From NCBI GenBank assembly GCA_002371985.1, contig DFHZ01000094.1, forward strand, positions 1 through 5,242: a stretch of 5,242 bases of DNA, read 5' to 3'. This DNA comes from Ruminococcaceae bacterium UBA3710. Lineage in GTDB: Bacteria; Bacillota; Clostridia; Oscillospirales; Acutalibacteraceae. Position 1 is the stretch's first letter. Each line of letters starts with the position of its first letter. The position numbers and the translations under genes are program-made. Under the pieces are notes generated by a model, which worked only from the letters and a program-made list of their open reading frames with translations, made no database searches and had not been told where the DNA came from. Of this stretch, positions 1 through 5,242 are shown one piece after another.

Positions 1-498
1 CACCTGGCGGGATGCAAAACCATCATATCCGAGGCGGACAGGCAGAACGCTTTCGACGCCTGCGGATTTGAGGCGGATATGACCGTGCACGACGGCGATA
101 CGCTGACGGTCGGGAACACGACCTTCCGTTTTATCTACACGCCGGGGCATACCGTAGGCGTGATGTCGGTCGTTTTTAACACCACGCTGAACGGTAAACC
201 TTATACGGCGGGGATGTTCGGGGGAGCGGGTCCCAATTCCTTAAAGAAATGGCACCGTTCCTACTATCCCGATTGCCTTTCCGATTACCTGAACAGCTGC
301 GACCGGCTGTTGAGAGAAAAGGTCGATATTTTCCTTGGAAATCACTGCTGGAACAACAATACCGCCATAAAGGCGAAAATCTTAAAAGAAACCGGCGAAA
401 ATCAATTTCTCGATCCGAATGAATGGGTAAAATTCCTTCATTTCTGCAAAGAAAGAGCAATGAAAATCGATCAAAACGAAAGGAAACCGGAAACATGA
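1..498 (+). CDS. MBL-fold metallo-hydrolase, 5'-truncated by window edge
   Basis: The reading frame is open from base 1, so the start lies upstream and the ATG at 79 is only an internal methionine; 165 codons plus a TGA stop are visible. What is seen is the C-terminal part of a metallo-beta-lactamase fold: a YTPGHTVG motif, with the metal-ligand histidine at 148-150, and a later LGNHCWNN motif, whose histidine at 343-345 is the usual last zinc ligand. The N-terminal HxHxDH signature must lie off the left edge. The GGAGPNSLKKW segment and the NHxxxNN ending recall B3-like MBL hydrolases of unassigned substrate, but no reaction can be named; a true antibiotic-degrading role is not supported. 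It ends in an ATGA overlap with the TIM-like gene, suggesting co-transcription. By hand count its first 240 bases are about 58% G+C and the next 240 about 41%, against roughly 40% in sampled lines downstream. Confidence 0.87.
   Translation, partial: HLAGCKTIISEADRQNAFDACGFEADMTVHDGDTLTVGNTTFRFIYTPGHTVGVMSVVFNTTLNGKPYTAGMFGGAGPNSLKKWHRSYYPDCLSDYLNSCDRLLREKVDIFLGNHCWNNNTAIKAKILKETGENQFLDPNEWVKFLHFCKERAMKIDQNERKPET
479..484 (+). promoter_or_regulatory. Ribosome binding site for the TIM-like gene (decides its start)
   Basis: AAAGGA lies inside the end of the MBL gene, about 10 bases before the ATG at 495. The same frame also has an ATG at 423, but that start would overlap the MBL gene by 76 bases and add 24 residues rich in Lys, Arg and Asn that do not resemble a TIM N-terminus. 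The 495 start gives the ATGA overlap typical of translational coupling and a family-appropriate length. Confidence 0.55.
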
Positions 499-1199
499 TA
501 AAAGACTATAAGATCTCAACGCCTTTTTTTGAATTTGGCCCCAAGGCGTATTTGTACGGAAACGAATTGCTTGAACTGATGAAAAAAATCGACGGCTTTG
601 CACAAAAGTACGATATGGATGTAATAGCCGATGTGCAAACGACCGATTTAAGACTTATTGCAGAAAATACATCCAACAGAATTCATGTTTATGCACAGCA
701 CATGGATAGTATCCCTGTCGGTAGAGGTATGGGAACGATTCTGCCCGAAGCCGTTAAGGCAACGGGTGCAGTAGGCGTAATGCTTAATCACGCAGAATGT
801 AAACTAACCCTTGAAGAATTAAGGGAAGCCATTAAAAGAGCCGACGAGGTAGGTCTTGCAACTATTGTTTGTGCTGATACCGAAGACGAGATAAAAGCAG
901 TAGCCGAAATGAACCCGAATATCGTTGTAGCAGAGCCTTCAGAACTTATCGGTACAGGTATTGCAGTAGGCAGAGAATATGTTGACACCTGCATCGACCT
1001 TGTAAAATCAGTAAACCCTGAAATTATGGTACTACCGTCAGCGGGTATTAGCTGTGGTAATGATTGCTATAATATCATTATGGCAGGTGCGGACGGCTCA
1101 GGCTCAAGTAGCGGTATTTGCAAAGCAAAAGACCCTGCTAAAATGGCAGAAGAAATGATGGCGGCTGTCAGAAAGGCTTATGATGAACGAAACAAATAA
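495..1199 (+). CDS. Triose-phosphate-isomerase-like sugar-phosphate isomerase (archaeal-type TIM)
   Basis: This 234-residue protein has the short TIM barrel of archaeal-type triose-phosphate isomerases (usually about 220-230 residues, against about 250 for the bacterial form). The family catalytic set can be placed: Lys17 in GPKAYLYG, His99 in MLNHAE, and Glu147 in AEPSELIGTG, followed by the flexible loop-6 sequence. IHVYAQHMD, GTILPEAVKATGAVG and the C-terminal KAKDP also match the archaeal type. Two normally conserved positions differ: Gly15 stands where TIM has the Asn of its N-x-K motif, and Ala100 replaces the Ser after the catalytic His. The family interconverts DHAP and glyceraldehyde-3-phosphate in the cytosol; relatives (EryH, LerI) act on erythrulose phosphates. 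Sitting between an MBL gene and a sugar kinase rather than among glycolytic genes, it is more likely a pathway-specific paralogue than the housekeeping enzyme (inference). It overlaps both neighbours. Confidence 0.86.
   Translation: MIKDYKISTPFFEFGPKAYLYGNELLELMKKIDGFAQKYDMDVIADVQTTDLRLIAENTSNRIHVYAQHMDSIPVGRGMGTILPEAVKATGAVGVMLNHAECKLTLEELREAIKRADEVGLATIVCADTEDEIKAVAEMNPNIVVAEPSELIGTGIAVGREYVDTCIDLVKSVNPEIMVLPSAGISCGNDCYNIIMAGADGSGSSSGICKAKDPAKMAEEMMAAVRKAYDERNK
1172..1176 (+). promoter_or_regulatory. Weak ribosome binding site for the FGGY kinase (decides its start)
   Basis: AAAGG sits inside the end of the TIM-like gene. It is 3 bases from the ATG at 1180 and 6 bases from the ATG at 1183, so the second ATG is better spaced and is preferred. 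The signal is weak, which fits translational coupling to the upstream gene. Confidence 0.45.
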
Positions 1200-2598
1200 A
1201 GAGTATCTTTTAGGTGCTGATATAGGCACTACATCGCTTAAATGTGCGGTTTTTGATACCGACGGAAATCTAATAAAATCGGTTACTAAAGACTATACAT
1301 TGTTAGTTTCGGGCGATACTGTTGAGTTTCCTGCCGACGATTATGTAAAACTCTTTAAGGAAGCATACGAAGAGGTTTCAGCAGGTATTCATATTTCTGC
1401 ACTTTCAATAGATACACAGTGCGAAACGCTTATAGTTACCGATGAAGACGATAAACCTTTAATGAATGCGATTGTCTGGCTTGATAACCGTGCTGCAAAG
1501 CAGTCGGAAGAAATAAAAGAGCATTTCGGTAATAAACGAGTTTATGAGGTTACAGGACAACCCGAAATAACGGCGACTTGGCCTGCCGCAAAATTACTGT
1601 GGATAAAGCAGAATAAACCCGAAATACATAATAAAATTAAAAAAGTGTTTTTGCTTGAGGATTATCTGCTTTATAAATTAACGGGCAACTTTGTTACTGA
1701 AAAAACCTTGCAGTCGTCTACAATATATTTTGATATAAAAAATGACTGTTGGTGGGATGAAATGTTAAATTTCATCGGTGCTAAAAAGGAATGGTTACCC
1801 AAGCTTTGCGATAGCGCTCAAAAGGTAGGCGTTTATAAAGGCACCGCAGTAGTTACAAGTGCCATTGACCAAATTGCAGGGGCTATTGGTGCAGGAATTA
1901 CTGACACAAGCGTTGTCAGCGAAATGACAGGTACTACAATGGTTGTGTTCGCACCGAGTGAAACTATACCTGAATTTAACCCCGAAAGTATTGTTCCTTG
2001 TCACAAAAATTATGATGGAAATTACTGTCTTTTATCGTGGACACCAACGGCAGGAATTGCTCTTAAATGGTTTAAGAATAATTTTTGCGAAAACTTTTCG
2101 TTTAAAGAACTTGACGATATTGCAAAAGATGTTCCTGCCGGCAGTAACGGTCTTGTATTTTTGCCATATCTTTGTGGCTCTACAATGCCTAAATACAACC
2201 CCGAAGCAAAGGGTGCATTTTTAGGTCTTACAATGGAGCATACAAGGGGACACGCTGTAAGAAGTATTTTAGAGTCTGTCGCCTCAATGCTTAAAGCGAA
2301 CCTTGATTATTTAGGTGTTACCTGTACGGAAATACGCTCAATGGGCGGGGGTGCGAGTAGCCCATTATGGTGTCAGATTAAGGCTGATATGACACACAAA
2401 AACATCGCTATTCTCGAAAACAACGAAACTGCTTGTCTTGGTTCTGCTATACTTGCGGGTGTAGGTGTTGGTATATATAGTGATGTAAAAACCGTTTGCA
2501 AAGATATTGTTAAAATCAAAAAGATATATAAACCTTCTGGTATGGATTATACCGAGTGTTATAACAATTTTTTAAAGGCAGAGAATAAAATTTTATAG
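1183..2598 (+). CDS. FGGY-family carbohydrate kinase
   Basis: A complete 471-residue kinase (472 if the adjacent ATG at 1180 is used). It transfers the ATP gamma-phosphate to a sugar or polyol hydroxyl in the cytosol. Domain order is standard. The N-terminal FGGY domain has the phosphate loop GADIGTTSLK (about residues 11-20), a substrate-site strand DTQCETLIV (77-85) and IVWLDNRA (97-104), then a WPAAKLLWIKQNKPE helix and KLTG. The catalytic base Asp229 lies in SAIDQIAGAIGAG. The C-terminal domain has WTPTAG and the nucleotide-site GGGASSPLW (388-396), then ACLGSAILAGVG. The TQCETL segment resembles glycerol kinase (NQRET, keeping the Glu but not the Arg), while the Asp region is closer to xylulokinase. 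The substrate is therefore open: ketose, polyol or tetrulose. Length is slightly under the usual 480-510. It overlaps the TIM-like gene by 17 bases and is followed after 32 bases by the transporter, consistent with phosphorylation of the imported substrate or its isomer. Confidence 0.94.
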   Translation: MNETNKEYLLGADIGTTSLKCAVFDTDGNLIKSVTKDYTLLVSGDTVEFPADDYVKLFKEAYEEVSAGIHISALSIDTQCETLIVTDEDDKPLMNAIVWLDNRAAKQSEEIKEHFGNKRVYEVTGQPEITATWPAAKLLWIKQNKPEIHNKIKKVFLLEDYLLYKLTGNFVTEKTLQSSTIYFDIKNDCWWDEMLNFIGAKKEWLPKLCDSAQKVGVYKGTAVVTSAIDQIAGAIGAGITDTSVVSEMTGTTMVVFAPSETIPEFNPESIVPCHKNYDGNYCLLSWTPTAGIALKWFKNNFCENFSFKELDDIAKDVPAGSNGLVFLPYLCGSTMPKYNPEAKGAFLGLTMEHTRGHAVRSILESVASMLKANLDYLGVTCTEIRSMGGGASSPLWCQIKADMTHKNIAILENNETACLGSAILAGVGVGIYSDVKTVCKDIVKIKKIYKPSGMDYTECYNNFLKAENKIL

Positions 2599-2607
2599 GC
2601 GGTTTGT

Positions 2608-2623
2608 CCTTTTGAAAAGAAGG
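2608..2623 (+). promoter_or_regulatory. Ribosome binding site of the MFS gene inside a small hairpin
   Basis: CCTTTTGAAAAGAAGG can fold into a six-pair stem (two C-G, three T-A, one T-G wobble) around a GAAA loop. The 3' arm, AGAAGG at 2618-2623, is the Shine-Dalgarno sequence, 7 bases before the ATG at 2631, so the fold would hide it. The binding-site call is solid. The hairpin is short and AT-rich, and its regulatory meaning is inferred. Confidence 0.5.
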
Positions 2624-2630
2624 TTTTAAT

Positions 2631-3905
2631 ATGAATAATGTTCATTTTGAGAATAAAAAAATAAGTAGATGCTTTTTCTGGTTTATATGGTTTGTGTATG
2701 TCGTAGTTTATATGACTAAAAACTGTTTCAGTGCGGCACTCGCATCAATTGTGTATGAGGGCGCAATGACTAAATCCCAAACCGGTATAATAATGGCTGC
2801 ATTCCAGTTGGTTTATGCACCGCTCCAATTAGTGGGCGGTGTGGTTGCCGATAGATACGATCCCGAGAAACTGATAAAAATCGGTCTGTTGGGTGGTTCG
2901 ATTGCAAATTTGATTATTTTCTTCAATCAAAATTACTATGTTATACTTGTAACCTGGATACTTAATGCAGTTGTGCAATTTGCGGTTTGGCCATCGGTCT
3001 TTAAGATTGTTTCTTCGCAACTTGTTAAAGAAGACCGAAAAAGTGCGACTTACTTTTTGTCTTTTTCATCTGTGATGGGTCTGTTATTTGCATATTTTGT
3101 GGCGGCATTTTTAACCAAATGGGAATATAATTTTTTGATTTCTTCTGTTTCACTATTTGTTTTGTTTGTTGCCGTACATATTGTGACACGTTGTGTGAGC
3201 AAATATATGGTGCCTTCCATCGTTACCGAAGATCGTACGGTATCCGACAGTAAGGTTGAATATGTTCCGACCTTAAAATTGTTTTTGGAGAGTGGAATTT
3301 TAATATTGGTAGCAGTTGCGTTCATTCGCACATTGGTAGCAAACAGTATTAATACTCTTTCTGCCACTATGCTTATGGAAAGCTATGAAAATGTATCTCC
3401 GTCCCTTGGAAACATCTTGAATATATTTATACTTGGCGCAAGCGTTATGGGTACGGTGCTTGTTAAAACGGTACTTTATCCTAAATATATCAAAAGTGCG
3501 CCAAACGGTATGGTGGTGATGTTTATTATCACTTTAGCGGCGTTACTGCTTTTGATACTGGTCGGCAATTTGAATATAGTTATAGCAGTTGTTATGCTGT
3601 GTGTTGTTGCGGGTTGCTTAAATGCAATATTTTTGCTTACGACATATTGTAATCTGCGATTTGAAAAATTCAACAAAAGCGGAACGGTTGCCGGAATTAT
3701 AAATGCCGCTTCGTCCATAGGTATTCTTTTTAGTAGTTACGGAATTACAAAGCTTGCCGAAGTATACGATTGGACAGTTGATAGAATAATCTTTTTGGTT
3801 TTGACTGCGGTTGCATTATTTCTCTGCTGTGCAATGATACCTTTCTGGAAACGGTTCAAAAAGAAATATCACCCGCATGCTTTACAACCGCTTGTTAAAA
3901 ATTAG
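2631..3905 (+). CDS. MFS transporter, OPA (GlpT/UhpT)-like
   Basis: A complete 424-residue, very hydrophobic protein with the length and two-half layout of a 12-helix major facilitator. Helix 1 is near residues 14-34 and ends in YMTKN. Helix 2 is near 50-73 and is followed by the loop 2-3 motif DRYDPEKL (74-81), the MFS motif A equivalent. A segment NAVVQFAVWP (112-121) resembles the NGxxQxxGWP signature of the organophosphate:phosphate antiporters. A polar central loop (about 188-215) separates the halves, and the C-terminal tail is basic (WKRFKKKYH). It should sit in the cytoplasmic membrane. In this operon it most simply imports the substrate of the flanking isomerase and kinase. OPA members classically exchange phosphorylated or anionic substrates for phosphate, so an anionic substrate or an export role is possible. 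It has its own good ribosome binding site 7 bases upstream of the start. Confidence 0.88.
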   Translation: MNNVHFENKKISRCFFWFIWFVYVVVYMTKNCFSAALASIVYEGAMTKSQTGIIMAAFQLVYAPLQLVGGVVADRYDPEKLIKIGLLGGSIANLIIFFNQNYYVILVTWILNAVVQFAVWPSVFKIVSSQLVKEDRKSATYFLSFSSVMGLLFAYFVAAFLTKWEYNFLISSVSLFVLFVAVHIVTRCVSKYMVPSIVTEDRTVSDSKVEYVPTLKLFLESGILILVAVAFIRTLVANSINTLSATMLMESYENVSPSLGNILNIFILGASVMGTVLVKTVLYPKYIKSAPNGMVVMFIITLAALLLLILVGNLNIVIAVVMLCVVAGCLNAIFLLTTYCNLRFEKFNKSGTVAGIINAASSIGILFSSYGITKLAEVYDWTVDRIIFLVLTAVALFLCCAMIPFWKRFKKKYHPHALQPLVKN

Positions 3906-3918
3906 AATATTATTGTTT

Positions 3919-3923
3919 GGAGG
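3919..3923 (+). promoter_or_regulatory. Strong ribosome binding site for the FucI-like isomerase
   Basis: GGAGG is placed 7 bases before the ATG at 3931, the strongest Shine-Dalgarno match in the window. It fixes the isomerase start and suggests that this enzyme is translated efficiently and independently of the transporter gene, 25 bases upstream. Confidence 0.7.
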
Positions 3924-3930
3924 AAAATAT

Positions 3931-5242
3931 ATGAGCAAAATAGCATTTGTAGGTTTCGGAGAAGTTAATACGCCTATTGATATTATTATCAATAAATGTA
4001 AGGACGCCGAAGAATCTCTTAAAAAAGAGGGACTTGACCTTGTAGGTGTTTATCCTGTAACAGACGATTACGAGGAAAAGGATATAGCAGAGGTATATAA
4101 GGAACTTGAGGGGAAAGATTTTGACTGCCTTGTTCTTTGCATTGCAGGTTGGATACCCACACATGCAGTTGTAAAGGTTGCCGAAAAGTACCGCCATATC
4201 CCTATGGTATTATGGGGACTTTGCGGTTGGCGCGAGGGAGATAGAATTGTTACCACCGCCGATCAGGCAGGCACATCGGCTCTCCGTAAAACATTCAAGG
4301 ATTTAGGATACACTTTTAAGTATGTTTATGATATTATAGGACTTCCTTCTAATTCTAAAAAGGTAGCCAACTATGCCAAAGCGGCTATGGCTGCAAAAGA
4401 ACTTCGTTTTATGAAGGTGGGTATGGCAGGTTACCGTGATATGAACCTTTACGGTACACTCTATGACGGCTCATCATTAAAGCGTGAAATAGGCCCTGAA
4501 ATAGAAACCTTTGAAATGCTTGAAATCAAGCAGAGGTATGATAAAATAACCGCCGAAGAAAAGGCAGAGGTTATAGATAATGTAATGTCAAAATGGAAGT
4601 TCTTAAAACCTGCAAAGCGTGAGGGTATGGAAATGGCGGCAGGGTATTACCTCGCCGTAAAACAACTTATAGACGAGAGAGGCTATAAGGCAATATCCCT
4701 TAAAGATGTTGACGGTATGAAGAAACTTTTAGGTTTTCCACCTGCTCCGATATTTATGCTCCTTGCCGACTGTGAGGGTGTATCAACTATCCCTGAAAAT
4801 GATTGCCTCGGCAATGTAACACAGTTAATAATAAGGGCACTTACAAATCAGTGCGGAGCATATCTTGAATTTTATGAATTCTTTGAGGACAGCGTTCTTG
4901 CAGGTGTCCCCGATTATATACCAAAGGAAGTAACTATGGGAGATACCACCGTTATGCCGGCCGCATTCGGTGAACTTTCGGAAGGTATACTTAATGTTTC
5001 CAAAGTTAAGACGGGAACTGTTACAATGAGCAGACTATTCTTTGAAGACGGAAAGTATAAAATGCACCTTGTAGTAGGCGAGGGTAAAACTCCGCCTAAG
5101 TGGGAAGAAGCAGGTTGGACTCAACCGGCACCGCAACTTCCGGGACTTCAGATTTTCCTTAATGATGTAGATAAGTTTGCACAAAATGTTATGTGTCAGC
5201 ACTATATTATTTCTTATGGTGATAATACCGAGATTATTAAAA
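3931..5242 (+). CDS. L-fucose/L-arabinose isomerase family sugar isomerase, 3'-truncated by window edge
   Basis: The frame is open from ATG 3931 to the right edge, giving 437 complete codons with no stop. Family members of this short type are usually about 470-490 residues, so perhaps 30-50 residues are missing. These metal-dependent (typically Mn) cytosolic enzymes interconvert an aldose and its ketose. The N-terminal region (KIAFVGFGEVN, then FDCLVLCIAGW) is the Rossmann-like substrate domain. The core holds DCEGVSTIPENDCLGNVTQ (about 280-298), where Glu289 fits the first metal ligand. It continues into YLEFYEFFED (311-320), where Glu313 or Glu316 fits the second, and ends in CQHYIISYGD, whose His424 fits the C-terminal metal histidine. 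These ligand calls come from motif memory and spacing, not an alignment. The best current call is a fucose/arabinose-isomerase-like enzyme of unknown sugar. Placement after the transporter and with a sugar kinase supports a role as the first catabolic step. Confidence 0.86.
   Translation, partial: MSKIAFVGFGEVNTPIDIIINKCKDAEESLKKEGLDLVGVYPVTDDYEEKDIAEVYKELEGKDFDCLVLCIAGWIPTHAVVKVAEKYRHIPMVLWGLCGWREGDRIVTTADQAGTSALRKTFKDLGYTFKYVYDIIGLPSNSKKVANYAKAAMAAKELRFMKVGMAGYRDMNLYGTLYDGSSLKREIGPEIETFEMLEIKQRYDKITAEEKAEVIDNVMSKWKFLKPAKREGMEMAAGYYLAVKQLIDERGYKAISLKDVDGMKKLLGFPPAPIFMLLADCEGVSTIPENDCLGNVTQLIIRALTNQCGAYLEFYEFFEDSVLAGVPDYIPKEVTMGDTTVMPAAFGELSEGILNVSKVKTGTVTMSRLFFEDGKYKMHLVVGEGKTPPKWEEAGWTQPAPQLPGLQIFLNDVDKFAQNVMCQHYIISYGDNTEIIK

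Noticed and set aside
423..494. Upstream in-frame ATG that would lengthen the TIM-like protein by 24 residues.
   Set aside because: It would overlap the MBL gene by 76 bases and add unrelated sequence. The ATG at 495 has a plausible binding site and gives the family length.
79..498. Complete 139-residue MBL protein starting at the ATG at 79.
   Set aside because: The frame stays open to base 1 and the upstream codons read as MBL-like protein, so the gene continues off the left edge.
519..549. Seven-base perfect inverted repeat ACGCCTT / AAGGCGT with a 17-base loop in the first codons of the TIM-like gene.
   Set aside because: No T-run follows it, it lies wholly in coding sequence, and repeats of this size and spacing are expected several times by chance in 5 kb.
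3846..3859. TGGAAACGGTTCAA, a near match to a catabolite-responsive (cre) element.
   Set aside because: The right half is one base short of the consensus, and it lies in the coding 3' end of the transporter with no promoter in view.
3906..3930. Possible terminator between the transporter and the isomerase.
   Set aside because: The 25-base gap has no usable stem followed by a T-run and carries a strong ribosome binding site; it looks like an intra-operon spacer.
3910..4256. Minus-strand open frames opposite the start of the isomerase gene.
   Set aside because: They are shadows of a long, well-recognised plus-strand gene, with no recognisable domain or binding site.

Overview
The window is a compact, single-strand stretch of carbohydrate-catabolic genes. 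All five genes read left to right, with overlaps or gaps of at most about 32 bases. Purine-rich GGAGG/AGAAGG-type ribosome binding sites, ATG starts, AT-rich codon choice over most of the window and the protein families present suggest an anaerobic low-GC Gram-positive (Clostridia-like, plausibly gut-associated) bacterium. That assignment is an inference from style and is not proven.

Layout: (1) bases 1-498, the 3' part of a metallo-beta-lactamase-fold hydrolase, cut by the left edge; (2) 495-1199, a triose-phosphate-isomerase-like protein of the short archaeal type, overlapping gene 1 by an ATGA; (3) 1183-2598, an FGGY-family sugar kinase overlapping gene 2 by 17 or 20 bases; (4) 2631-3905, a 12-helix MFS transporter resembling the organophosphate:phosphate antiporter (OPA/GlpT) branch; (5) 3931-5242, a sugar isomerase of the L-fucose/L-arabinose isomerase fold family, cut by the right edge. 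No gap exceeds 32 bases. I see no promoter, terminator, RNA gene, mobile element or CRISPR array.

Read together, genes 2-5 look like an uptake and entry route for an unidentified sugar or polyol. The transporter would import it, the FucI-like enzyme would interconvert aldose and ketose, and the FGGY kinase would phosphorylate the ketose. The TIM-like isomerase would then act on a small phosphorylated ketose or aldose: either DHAP/glyceraldehyde-3-phosphate after an aldolase cleavage, or a tetrulose phosphate as in erythritol/erythrulose catabolism. No aldolase, epimerase or regulator lies in the window, so the pathway is incomplete here and the substrate cannot be named. The left-most gene has a markedly higher G+C content in its first half than the rest and may have a different history or role.

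The points most worth a second look are the substitutions at conserved positions of the TIM-like enzyme, the glycerol-kinase-like substrate motif in the kinase, the uncertain metal ligands of the isomerase, and a small hairpin that would bury the transporter's ribosome binding site.
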